Source of the DNA: Nocardioides sp. W7
Lineage (GTDB): Bacteria > Actinomycetota > Actinomycetes > Propionibacteriales > Nocardioidaceae
Direction: 5' to 3'
Assembly: GCF_022919075.1 (NCBI RefSeq)
Contig: NZ_CP095078.1
Location: 4,402,001 to 4,466,000 of the forward strand
Length of the DNA: 64,000 nt
Below, piece by piece: positions 33,055-41,441 of this stretch (positions are counted from its first letter, which is position 1; each line of letters opens with the position of its first letter). The notes under the pieces are model-generated. The model searched no databases. It was not told the DNA's origin and saw only the letters and a program-made list of their open reading frames with translations. Both the position numbers and the translations under genes were made by a program.

Positions 33055-34326
33055 ATGCCGTCTCATCGCTCCCGCACCACGTGGCTCACGACGTTGGCCC
33101 TGCTACCCGCCCTGGCTCTGGCGAGCTGCGCCTCGGACCCGGACACCGAGACCGCGAGTGGCGAGGGCGTCGAGCACGGCGCGTCCAAGGCGGAGTACGC
33201 CGAGGCGTTCGCCGACGTCGACCCGATCGTCCTCAACACCCAGACCCCGGCCCCCAAGGGCTCGGTCACGGGTTCCTACATGGAGCTCTACCTGGAGGCG
33301 ATCGAGGAGTGGTCCGACGGGAAGATCACCTTCGAGACCGCCTACTCCAACGCGATCGCCCCGCCGGAGGAGATCGACGACGCCCTGGCTGACGGCCGCC
33401 TCGACCTCGGCCTCGTCCTGCCGATCTACGAGCCGTCCGAGTACCCGGCCAACGCGGCCCTGATGGAGGTGTCGGTGCTCTCCGACCACGCCCCCGTCAC
33501 CGGCACGCTCCAGCACAACGCCTGGCCCAACCAGCTGGCTTTCGACACCCCCGAGATCCTCTCGGAGTTCGCCGACCACGACATGAAGCTGATGCTGCCG
33601 TTCTACACCTCGGGCTCGAACGCACTGCTGTGCTCCGAGGCCCGGAGCGACCTGGGCTCGATCAAGGGGGCACAGGTGAGCGTCGGGGGCGCCTCGGTCG
33701 GCGTGCAGGCCTCGGGACTGGGCGCCAGCCCGGTCTCGGTGCAGTACACCGAGCTGTTCGAGAGCCTGGAGCGCGGGGTGATCGACTGCTCGATGACCAG
33801 CATGAACGTGGCCGTCCTCGGCGGCATCATCGAGGCCGCACCCCACGTGGCCCTCGACCCGGAGGTCGGCCTGGCCCTCTCCCCCGGGGCGATGGCGATG
33901 AGCCAGGCCACCTGGGAGTCGCTGCCGCTGGCGGCACAGCAGCTGCTGTGGGACCGGTTGGACACCTTCGTCAAGGGCAACGTCGCGGACAAGATCTGGA
34001 CCAGCACGGCGCAGGCCTCGGCCGCTGTGATCGACGCCGGCGGGTCGTTCAGCCCCCTGGCTGACGACGCACGCAAGGCGCTCGAACGGACCAACGAGGA
34101 GATCCTCACCAAGCTGGCCGGGTCCGGAGCGGTCGCCGACGGCGAGGCCTTCGTCGAGGCCGCGCGCGAGGCTTCGGACACGTGGCGGTCCAAGGTCGGC
34201 GAGCTGGGCTACGAGGACGAGGTCGACTACAACGAGTTCGGGACCTGGTACACCCCGGAGAAGGTCGACGCCGAGGCGTACGCCGAGTCGTTCTACGACG
34301 AGATCCTGCTCCCCCACCGGCCCTGA
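33055..34326 (+). CDS. dctP: TRAP transporter substrate-binding lipoprotein (DctP family), copy 3
   Basis: A 423-aa exported receptor with a lipobox LASC (Cys25) and the full DctP fold, close in sequence to copy 2. The strand that normally carries the substrate-binding arginine reads KGAQVSVGG, with Ser in place of Arg. It is transcribed alone, divergently from a P450, with no permease genes next to it. Most likely it delivers a second ligand to the DctQM pair encoded at 22654-24818. Confidence 0.92.
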   Translation: MPSHRSRTTWLTTLALLPALALASCASDPDTETASGEGVEHGASKAEYAEAFADVDPIVLNTQTPAPKGSVTGSYMELYLEAIEEWSDGKITFETAYSNAIAPPEEIDDALADGRLDLGLVLPIYEPSEYPANAALMEVSVLSDHAPVTGTLQHNAWPNQLAFDTPEILSEFADHDMKLMLPFYTSGSNALLCSEARSDLGSIKGAQVSVGGASVGVQASGLGASPVSVQYTELFESLERGVIDCSMTSMNVAVLGGIIEAAPHVALDPEVGLALSPGAMAMSQATWESLPLAAQQLLWDRLDTFVKGNVADKIWTSTAQASAAVIDAGGSFSPLADDARKALERTNEEILTKLAGSGAVADGEAFVEAAREASDTWRSKVGELGYEDEVDYNEFGTWYTPEKVDAEAYAESFYDEILLPHRP

Positions 34327-34355
34327 GCCGGCGGTGCCGTCGCCTGGGTCGGGGC

Positions 34356-35486
34356 TCAACCCTGCGCGAGCAGGGAGAGCTCCACCAGGCGGCGGCGACA
34401 GCCCGCCACGATCTCCTCGGTGATCTCCTCGGCCGAGCGCAGCTCGCCGAACGAGCCGACGACCTGGCCGACGAAGAAGGACTCCAGCTCCCGGGCCCCG
34501 GCGTGGCCGGTCTCCGCGGCACGGTCGATCTCGGTCCAGGCGTCCTTGGCGAGCAGCACCTGCTGCTGCATCGGCAGCGGGACCGGGGCCCCGGGGCGCT
34601 CCCAGGCCTCGTGCCAGGCGCTGCGCAGCTGCCGGGCCGCCTTGCCGGTGCGCGAGCGCGAGCGCACGGTGTCGGCGCTGGTCGCCTCGACGAACTTCTG
34701 CTTGACCACCGGCGTCGTGATGTCCTCGTGGCTGTTGAGCCACACGGAGCCGCACCACACGCCACTGGCCCCGAGCGCGAGCGCCGCGGCCATCTGCCGC
34801 CCATCGGCGATCCCGCCGGCCGCCAGCACCGGTGCGTCCCCGGCCAGGTCGACGATCTCGGGCGTGAGCACCATGGTGGCGATGGTGCCGGTGTGGCCGC
34901 CTGCCTCGGTGCCCTGGGCGACGAGCACGTCGACGCCGAGCTCGAGCTGAGCCACCGCGTGCTTTCCGGCGCCGACCAGGGACGCCACCGGGATCCCGTG
35001 GGTGCGTCCCCCGTGGAGCATCGCGGGCGGGGGCGTGCCGAGGCCGTTGGCGACGAGTGCCACCGGGTGCGCGAAGGTGACGTCGAGGATCTGCTGGACA
35101 CCCTCGGGCGACAGGCCCTGCACGGTGTCGTCGGAGGCGCCGGTGCCCTGCGCCAGGTCCGGGGCGTCGATCCCGTGCTCGGCGAGCAGGTCCTGGACGA
35201 ACCGCACGTGCCGCTCGGGGATCTGTGCACGCAGCGCCGCCAGCAGGTCGGCGCCGCCCTCGGTGGCGGGGGGCACGAGCAGGTCGACGCCGTACGGGCG
35301 CCCGCCGGCCTGCTGCCCGATCCAGGTCAGCTGGGCGTCCAGCTCCTCGAGCCGGTACGCCGTGGCCGCGAAGACGCCCAGGCCGCCTGCCCTACTCACG
35401 GCTGCCACCACCCCCGGTGAGCGGCTGAAACCGACCAGCGGATGGCGGATTCCGAGTATCTCGGTGAGCACGGTCTTCATGGTCAC
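34356..35486 (-). CDS. nitronate monooxygenase / FabK-like FMN oxidoreductase
   Basis: A 376-aa TIM-barrel FMN protein of the nitronate-monooxygenase (2-nitropropane dioxygenase) and enoyl-ACP reductase II family. It starts MKTVLTEILGIRHPLVGFS, has the GTEAGGHTGT block with its active-site-type histidine near 190, and APVLAAGGIADGRQMAAALALGASGVW near 215-245. Many members act on other substrates, such as enoyl or hydroxylated CoA esters. The GTG start overlaps the stop of the fused acyl-CoA dehydrogenase, so a role in the same oxidation step is more likely than nitroalkane detoxification. Confidence 0.82.
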   Translation of the reverse strand: MTMKTVLTEILGIRHPLVGFSRSPGVVAAVSRAGGLGVFAATAYRLEELDAQLTWIGQQAGGRPYGVDLLVPPATEGGADLLAALRAQIPERHVRFVQDLLAEHGIDAPDLAQGTGASDDTVQGLSPEGVQQILDVTFAHPVALVANGLGTPPPAMLHGGRTHGIPVASLVGAGKHAVAQLELGVDVLVAQGTEAGGHTGTIATMVLTPEIVDLAGDAPVLAAGGIADGRQMAAALALGASGVWCGSVWLNSHEDITTPVVKQKFVEATSADTVRSRSRTGKAARQLRSAWHEAWERPGAPVPLPMQQQVLLAKDAWTEIDRAAETGHAGARELESFFVGQVVGSFGELRSAEEITEEIVAGCRRRLVELSLLAQG

Positions 35487-37651
35487 TCCCTCGGCAGGCC
35501 CAGCGCACGGGCGATGATGCCGCGCTGGATGTCGTTGGTGCCGCCGCCGATCACGTACATCGGGGCCACCCGGAGCGCGGCGTCGAAACTGACCGCGCCG
35601 GCGGCCTGCGGCGAGTCGGGCGTGCCCGGGGCCAGCGCCCCGGCGGGACCGAGCAGCTCGATCGACGCCTCGGCCAGCTCCTCGGCCAGCTCCCCGCTGA
35701 GCACCGCGGCGACCGGTCCGACGGTGCGCGCCTCGGCGCCCTCCATCGCCCGCGTGGCGCGGACCACCAGGACGCGTGCGGCCTGGAGGCGGGCGGCCAG
35801 GGAGGAGAGCCGCGCCAGATCGGCGTCCGCCACCTCGTGCGGGGCACGGCGCAGCACCGTCAGCAGGGCGTCCAGGTTGCGTCGCATCGTGGCCGCCACC
35901 CCGCCCATCACCACCCGCTCGGCCGCCAGGGCGTCGGTGATCACCTTCCAGCCGCCGTCGACCTCACCGACGCGGGCGGAGTCGGGGACACGGACTCCGT
36001 CGTAGAAGACCGTGCAGGAGATCTCACCGGAGAGCGCGACGTGCGGCTGCACCTCGATGCCCGGCGTGTCCATCGGGACCAGGAAGATCGTGATCCCGGC
36101 GTGCCGTGGCGTGGCGTCGGGGTCGGTGCGCACTGCGAGCCAGACGTGGCTCGCCGTCTGGGCCCGGGTGGTCCAGCTCTTCTGCCCGTCGATCACCCAC
36201 TCGTCGCCGTCGCGGACCGCCTTGGTGCGCAGGGAGGCCAGGTCGGAGCCGGCCTCCGGCTCGGAGTAGCCGAGGCAGAACGCCATCCGGCCCTCGCGGA
36301 TCAACGGCAGGAACGCCTCCTTCTGCTCGGGCGTCCCGTGCCGCAGCAACGAGTGACCGAGCAGCATGGTTGCGCTCATCGCACGGTCGACGGGTCCGCC
36401 GGCGTACTTCAGCTCCTCGTGCAGGACCACCTGCTCCTCGGTGCTGGCCCCGAGCCCCCCGTCGGCCTCCGGCCACCCGAGGGCGAACCAGCCGAGCCTG
36501 CTCATCTCGGCGCGCAGACCCTCGGGGTCGGTCACGCCGTCGGTGGTGTGTCTGGCCAGCTGGGCATGCACCTCCTCGCGGAAGGACTCGGCCCGTTCCC
36601 CGAGGTCCAGGCGCGGCAGGCTGCGTCCCTCGTGCACCAGCGCCCGGGCGACGGCGTCCCGGGCACCGCGGGCGAGCAGCAGCTTGTCGGCATGCACCCG
36701 GCGGAAGAGCCAGGAGGCCTCGTGCTCCTCGAAGAACCCGATGGCGCCGAGGGTGTGCTGGGCGCCGAAGCCGATCCCGGTGGCGGTGTCGACGACCAGT
36801 CGCACCGCGAGGTCCACGGCCAGCCCGGCGACGTGGCCCGTGTCGGCGTCGGCGGCTTCCGCGAGCGCGACCTGGACGGCCTGGTCCACCAGCGCGGTGG
36901 CGGCCATGACGTCGATCTCGGTCGCGGCGGTCCGCTGCTGGACGGCACCGAAGGCGCCGATCGGCTTGCCGAACTGGCGGCGCACGACGGTGTGGGCGAC
37001 CGCGAGCTCGTGCATCCGTGCGCCGGCCGCGACCGCACGGGCCGCGACCGCGAGCCGCTGCGCGTCGAGGAGGACCCGGAGCCGGGCGGGCTCCACCTCG
37101 ACCTGAGCGACCGCGTCGCCGGTCGAGATGCGCACCCAGGCGGGCACCGCCAGACCGTCCTCGTAGGCGGCGCTCGCGACCGGGCGCAGCTCGCCACGAC
37201 CGGACGCACGGTCCAGGACCAGCACGTGGGTGGCGTGCTGGGCGCCCTCGAGCGGGCCGAGGCCACCGGCCCCGTCGGGCGCGACCTCGGAGAGCACCAC
37301 CCGCAGCTCGCCCTCCCCGACCCGGGCGGCGAGCTCCTCGGGCAGCACCTGGATGGCGACGTAGGCGTCCGCGAGCGGGAGCGGGCAGGCCCGCTTCCCC
37401 AGCTCGCGGGAGGCGGCGACCAGGAAGTCCAGGGCGCTCTCCGAGCCGAGCTCGAACCAGCCCTGCTCGGCGGCCGCCTCGTGCAGCTTGAGCAGGTCCC
37501 CGGTCGGGGCGGCGACCGCGTCCGGCCACAGGCCGGCTCCGGCGCTTCCGAGGGTGCCGGCCACCGAGGTGGCGAAGTCACGGACCGCCTCCTGCTGCGC
37601 CTTCCGGGCGTCGTGGTCAGACCGTTGACTTCCTGAACGATTCTCGTACAT
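35483..37651 (-). CDS. fused double acyl-CoA dehydrogenase (722 aa)
   Basis: Two acyl-CoA dehydrogenase modules in one chain, like FadE34-type enzymes of steroid degraders. The N-terminal half (about 1-330) is degenerate but keeps RQFGKPIGAFGAVQQR. The C-terminal half (about 350-722) has GWPEADGGLG, SEPEAGSDLASLRTKA and GQKSWTTRA. Near the end GGGTNDIQR stands where medium-chain enzymes have EGTNEIQ, so the usual catalytic Glu is Gly. I use the ATG at 37651; an ATG two codons earlier is equally possible and no ribosome site is clear. It diverges from tetR across 69 bp. Confidence 0.85.
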   Translation of the reverse strand: MYENRSGSQRSDHDARKAQQEAVRDFATSVAGTLGSAGAGLWPDAVAAPTGDLLKLHEAAAEQGWFELGSESALDFLVAASRELGKRACPLPLADAYVAIQVLPEELAARVGEGELRVVLSEVAPDGAGGLGPLEGAQHATHVLVLDRASGRGELRPVASAAYEDGLAVPAWVRISTGDAVAQVEVEPARLRVLLDAQRLAVAARAVAAGARMHELAVAHTVVRRQFGKPIGAFGAVQQRTAATEIDVMAATALVDQAVQVALAEAADADTGHVAGLAVDLAVRLVVDTATGIGFGAQHTLGAIGFFEEHEASWLFRRVHADKLLLARGARDAVARALVHEGRSLPRLDLGERAESFREEVHAQLARHTTDGVTDPEGLRAEMSRLGWFALGWPEADGGLGASTEEQVVLHEELKYAGGPVDRAMSATMLLGHSLLRHGTPEQKEAFLPLIREGRMAFCLGYSEPEAGSDLASLRTKAVRDGDEWVIDGQKSWTTRAQTASHVWLAVRTDPDATPRHAGITIFLVPMDTPGIEVQPHVALSGEISCTVFYDGVRVPDSARVGEVDGGWKVITDALAAERVVMGGVAATMRRNLDALLTVLRRAPHEVADADLARLSSLAARLQAARVLVVRATRAMEGAEARTVGPVAAVLSGELAEELAEASIELLGPAGALAPGTPDSPQAAGAVSFDAALRVAPMYVIGGGTNDIQRGIIARALGLPRE

Positions 37652-37660
37652 GATCATAGA
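37649..37660. promoter_or_regulatory. candidate TetR operator over the acyl-CoA dehydrogenase start
   Basis: ATGATCAT, an 8-bp perfect palindrome at 37650-37657, overlaps both possible ATGs of the divergent acyl-CoA dehydrogenase, 64 bp before tetR. TetR repressors often bind such a shared intergenic site. The palindrome is short, so this is tentative. Confidence 0.35.
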
Positions 37661-37706
37661 TAGTGGGCGCCGGAGGGCGACACTGTCAACCACCTGGGAG
37701 CTGCCG

Positions 37707-37724
37707 ATGCCGAGCCGCCGATGA
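37707..37724 (+). other. five-codon leader ORF before tetR
   Basis: ATG CCG AGC CGC CGA TGA follows a GGGAG site by 6 nt, and its stop overlaps the tetR ATG. tetR has no better ribosome site, so tetR translation may depend on reinitiation after this leader. It could equally be chance. Confidence 0.3.
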
Positions 37725-38338
37725 CCAGCGAGCGCCGCCCCGAGCGCGTGGGTCGCCCCCGCGACCCCGACGTGGACCGCCGGGTCGAGGAGGCCGCGCT
37801 CACCCTCTTCGCCCGCCGGGGGTGGGCCGGGTTCAGCATCGAGGCGGTCGCCCGCGAGGCAGGGGTCGGCAAGGCCTCGGTCTACCTGCGGTGGAGCAGC
37901 AAGGAGGAGCTGCTCACCGACGCGGTCGCGCACGCCTTCGACCCGATCGCCGAGATCGACACCGGCCGGGTCCGCGACGACCTGCTCGCGCTGGCCGAGC
38001 TGCTCCTCGACCTCTACGAGGGCCGGCACGGTCTCGCCGCGCGTCGGATGACCGTGGAGTCCGAGGTGACGCCCGGCATCGCCGAGCGCTGGCGCGACGT
38101 CCGCGCCGCCCAGGTCGCGGCCGCCCGCCGCATCGTCCGGCGCGCGGTCGACCGCGGGGAGCTGCCGGCGGACGCCCCGGTCACCCTCATCATCGACACC
38201 CTCTGCGGCGCGGCCATGCTCCGGCCCGTCGCCGTCCCGGAGCGGCTTCGTGGCGCGGCGGACGCCGCCCGCTCGCGCTACGCCCGCGAGCTCGTCGACT
38301 TCGTCCTCGCCGCCACCCGACAGGAGACCACCGCATGA
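37721..38338 (+). CDS. TetR family transcriptional regulator
   Basis: A 205-aa one-component repressor-type regulator. The N-terminal helix-turn-helix lies at about 37-58 (GFSIEAVAREAGVGKASVYLRW), followed by a helical ligand-binding domain. It is the only transcription factor recognised in the 64 kb, so it is the leading candidate to control some of the catabolic operons. It is coupled to the following flavoenzyme gene (ATGA overlap) and divergent from the fused acyl-CoA dehydrogenase. Its ligand, probably an acyl-CoA or the substrate, cannot be inferred. Confidence 0.9.
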   Translation: MTSERRPERVGRPRDPDVDRRVEEAALTLFARRGWAGFSIEAVAREAGVGKASVYLRWSSKEELLTDAVAHAFDPIAEIDTGRVRDDLLALAELLLDLYEGRHGLAARRMTVESEVTPGIAERWRDVRAAQVAAARRIVRRAVDRGELPADAPVTLIIDTLCGAAMLRPVAVPERLRGAADAARSRYARELVDFVLAATRQETTA

Positions 38339-40272
38339 CCTACGAGCACCTCTTCACCCCGTTTCGCCTCGGCCCCGTCGAGCTGAAGAACCGGGTCGTG
38401 CTGCCCCCGCACGGCCACGTGGTCTCCAGCCTCTGGGGCACGGACGAGGAGGCGGAGCGGCACATCGCCTACTGGGCGGCCCGGACCAGCGCCGGCTGGG
38501 TCGACGGCGTCTCCGCGCACGTGCGCAACATCCTCCCGCCCGGCTTCGAGCCGACCGGCGTCGGCGCCCAGGTGCCCGGCCACTTCCGGCAGCCCTGGTT
38601 CGTGGACCGGGTGGGGCGCCTGGCGCAGGCTTTGCACGCCGACGGCACCGTGCTGACCGTCCAGATGATCCTCCAGGGCGGCATGCCGCACGGGGCGTCC
38701 CCGACGCTCAGCGGACCGGTGATCAACCTGGTGCCGCACCCCCTGACCGCCGACGAGATCGACTGGTTCGTCGAGGAGTACCGGCACGGCGCCGAGCAGG
38801 TGCGTGCCGCCGGCGCGGACGGCGTGGAGATCCACCTCAACCACGACGACATGCTCGAGTACTTCATCTCCCCGCTCACCAACCAGCGCACCGACGAGTA
38901 CGGCGGCTCCCTGGAGAACCGGCTCCGGTTCCCGCTGCGGGTGCTGCGCGCCGTGCGCGAGGCGGTCGGGCCCGACAAGGTGGTCGGCGTCCGGCTCAAC
39001 CTGCGCGAGGAGGAGCCCGGCGGGTACGACGTCGCCGGCGGGGTGAAGATCGCCCGCGCGCTGGAGGCGAGCGGCGTCGTGGACTACCTCAGCTGCGCGA
39101 TCGGCAGCCCGTGGGGCAACCCCAGCTACATCCAGTCCCACCACCACAAGGCGCTCGACTTCGCCCACCTCGCGGGGGAGGTCAGGAAGGCCGTCTCGCT
39201 GCCGGTCGTCTACACCGGCCGGGTCACCTCCCCCGAGGTGGCCGAGCAGGTCCTCGCCGCAGGTCACGCCGACCTGGTCGGGATGGCCCGGGCGCACCTC
39301 GCAGACGCGGAGCTGCTCCGCAAGGCCCAGGGGGGACGGGAGGAGGAGATCCGCCCCTGCGTCGGCGGCAACGAGTGCATCAGCAGGCTCCTGATGGAGA
39401 AGCTGACCTTCTCCTGCGCGGTCAACCCCGCCGCCGGGCGGGAGAGCGCCCTCCCGGACCCGACGACGCGCCCCCGCCGGGTGCTGGTCGTCGGCGGCGG
39501 GCCCGCCGGCATGGAGACCGCGGCCCTGGCCGCCGAGCGCGGCCACGAGGTCGAGCTCTGGGAGGCCACCCCCCGGCTGGGCGGCCAGCTCGCGGTCGCC
39601 ACCAGGGCCCCGAAGTACGACGACTACGCCGACTACCTGGCCTACCAGGAGCGCCGGCTGACCCGCGTCGGCGTCGAGGTCCGGCTCGCCCGGCGGGGCA
39701 CCGGCGAGGAGGTCAGGGCGCACGGCGCCGACACCGTGGTCGTCGCCACCGGCGCCACCCCGCGCTTCCCCGGCATCCCGGGCGAGGAGCTGCCGCACGT
39801 CCACCAGTCCGTGGACGTGCTGACCGACACGCCGGAGCTCGGCCGAGATGTGCTGGTGGTGGCGTACGACGACCACCTGGCACCGCTGGCTGTCGCCGAC
39901 TTCCTCGGCGAGCGCGGCCACCGGGTGACGCTGGTCCACGGCACGTCGACGCCGGCGCCGCTGGTCAGCCGCTACCTGCTCGGCTCGGCACTGGGCCGCC
40001 TCGACGAGCACGGCGTCGAGATCCGCACCAGCGAGCAGGTCAGTCGGATCGAGGAGGGACGCGTCGTCGTCCGCCACGTCTACTCACACCGGGAGCGCAC
40101 GCTGGACGGCGTGGACTCCGTGGTCCTCTCCTGCAGCGGCACCCCGGTCGCCGGTCTGCACGACGAGCTGCTGGCCGCGGGCGTCGAGTCCCACGTGCTC
40201 GGTGACGCCTACGCCCCCCGCCGCCTGGTCTGGGCGACGCGTCAGGCGTACGAGCTCGTCGGGACCTGGTGA
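38335..40272 (+). CDS. FMN/FAD oxidoreductase of the TMADH/2,4-dienoyl-CoA reductase family, copy 2
   Basis: A 645-aa paralogue of the flavoenzyme at 7057. It has an FMN barrel at about 1-335 (HLNHDDMLEYFISPLTNQRTDEYGGS near 168-192), cluster cysteines Cys342, Cys348 and Cys361, and an FAD/NAD(P)H domain from VVGGGPAG onward. As in the first copy, the second cluster cysteine expected from TMADH spacing is Gly (Gly345 in CVGGNEC). It probably reduces an enoyl or dienoyl ring or acyl-CoA intermediate. It is co-transcribed with tetR. Confidence 0.9.
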   Translation: MTYEHLFTPFRLGPVELKNRVVLPPHGHVVSSLWGTDEEAERHIAYWAARTSAGWVDGVSAHVRNILPPGFEPTGVGAQVPGHFRQPWFVDRVGRLAQALHADGTVLTVQMILQGGMPHGASPTLSGPVINLVPHPLTADEIDWFVEEYRHGAEQVRAAGADGVEIHLNHDDMLEYFISPLTNQRTDEYGGSLENRLRFPLRVLRAVREAVGPDKVVGVRLNLREEEPGGYDVAGGVKIARALEASGVVDYLSCAIGSPWGNPSYIQSHHHKALDFAHLAGEVRKAVSLPVVYTGRVTSPEVAEQVLAAGHADLVGMARAHLADAELLRKAQGGREEEIRPCVGGNECISRLLMEKLTFSCAVNPAAGRESALPDPTTRPRRVLVVGGGPAGMETAALAAERGHEVELWEATPRLGGQLAVATRAPKYDDYADYLAYQERRLTRVGVEVRLARRGTGEEVRAHGADTVVVATGATPRFPGIPGEELPHVHQSVDVLTDTPELGRDVLVVAYDDHLAPLAVADFLGERGHRVTLVHGTSTPAPLVSRYLLGSALGRLDEHGVEIRTSEQVSRIEEGRVVVRHVYSHRERTLDGVDSVVLSCSGTPVAGLHDELLAAGVESHVLGDAYAPRRLVWATRQAYELVGTW

Positions 40273-40300
40273 TCCGGGACCGCATCCCCACGCACACGAC

Positions 40301-40329
40301 AGGACCCCCGGCCGCCGGCCGGGGGTCCT
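40301..40329. terminator. bidirectional terminator hairpin
   Basis: A perfect 13-bp stem with a 3-nt loop lies between the convergent flavoenzyme and luciferase-like genes. No T-tract follows on either strand. Confidence 0.78.
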
Positions 40330-40353
40330 GCTGCGTCGGGGCGATGCACGGCC

Positions 40354-41367
40354 TCAGGTGAAGTGCGGCAGCACCTCGTTCTTGAACTGCTCGAGCGTGG
40401 CCAGCATCCGGTCGGTCTCCAGGGTGTACCACTGCATCCGCAGGATCACCTTGGTGATGCCGATCTCCTCCAGCTCCTTGAGCGACTCGACCGCGCCGGC
40501 GGGGTCGGTGAAGAGGTAGGACTTGTCGGCCACGTCCTCGAGACCGTCCTGGCCCTTGAGGTGCCGGTAGGCGTCCGTCTTGTCCGGCGCCTCGAAGGCG
40601 GAGTACGCCGCGGTGTTGGCACCGCGGGCGGTCAGGCCGACGTCGCGGGCCTTCTCGGCGTCGGGGTCGAGGACGAGCTCGCGGCGGACCACGACCTCCG
40701 GGGCCCGACCGCGGCCGAGTCTCTCCCGCTCCTCCTGGTAGTAGGCCAGGATGGTGCGGAGCTTCTCGGGCTCCGCGTGGGGCGGCACGATCCACGCGTC
40801 GCCGAGTTTGGCGGCGCGCCGCGCCCCGGCCTTGTGCACACCGGCGCCGACCCAGATCGGCGGACCGCCGGCCTGGACCGGCGGGATGCCGATGCTCTCG
40901 CCCTTCACGGTGAAGTGCTCGCCGGAGAAGTCGACCTCCTCCCCCGACCACAGGGCGCGGATGAGCTCGACGCCCTCCTCGTAGCGGCCGACGCGGTCGT
41001 CCATCGAGAGCCCGAAGGACTCGTACTCGTTGCTGCGGTAGCCCATGCCGAACCCCGCCACGGCGTGGCCGTTGCTGATCTGGTCGAGCGACGCGAACTG
41101 CTCCGCCACGTCCACCGGGTGGTGCAACGGGAGGATGAACATGTTGGTGCCGAGCATCATGTCGCCGGCGTGCTCCGCGAGCGCGGCCAGGATCGGCACC
41201 GGCTGGAAGGTCTGCATGTTGCCGAGGTAGTGGTTGAGCACCCAGACCGAGGAGATGCCAGAGGCACTGGCGGCACGAACCTGCTCGCGCAGCTCTCCCA
41301 TCCTGGACGCAGGCGAGACCTCCGAGGGGAAGTCGTTCTGCAGGGCGAGGCCGAACTTGAGGGCCAT
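40354..41367 (-). CDS. luciferase-like (LLM) flavin-dependent oxidoreductase, copy 1
   Basis: A 337-aa TIM-barrel protein of the bacterial luciferase superfamily, using FMNH2 or F420. It has VLNHYLGNMQTFQPVPILAALAEH near 43-66, MLGTNMFILPLHHPVDVAEQFASLDQISNG near 71-100 and GGPPIWVGAG near 168-177. Relatives are monooxygenases or F420-dependent dehydrogenases. A GGAGGA site precedes the ATG. Together with the crotonase upstream and two acyl-CoA dehydrogenases it forms a minus-strand run, so it may act on a CoA-linked ketone or alkene. Confidence 0.85.
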   Translation of the reverse strand: MALKFGLALQNDFPSEVSPASRMGELREQVRAASASGISSVWVLNHYLGNMQTFQPVPILAALAEHAGDMMLGTNMFILPLHHPVDVAEQFASLDQISNGHAVAGFGMGYRSNEYESFGLSMDDRVGRYEEGVELIRALWSGEEVDFSGEHFTVKGESIGIPPVQAGGPPIWVGAGVHKAGARRAAKLGDAWIVPPHAEPEKLRTILAYYQEERERLGRGRAPEVVVRRELVLDPDAEKARDVGLTARGANTAAYSAFEAPDKTDAYRHLKGQDGLEDVADKSYLFTDPAGAVESLKELEEIGITKVILRMQWYTLETDRMLATLEQFKNEVLPHFT

Positions 41368-41441
41368 GGTTCCTCCGGTGTGCTGGACGGGTGTGGCTGG
41401 CGGGCGCCCGGGTGGGTGCCGGGTGAAGTGGAGCGGGTGGG

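Noticed and set aside
34356..35486. Nitroalkane detoxification as the role of the nitronate-monooxygenase-like protein
   Set aside because: It is coupled to an acyl-CoA dehydrogenase with no nitro-compound genes nearby, so the family name was kept without that function.
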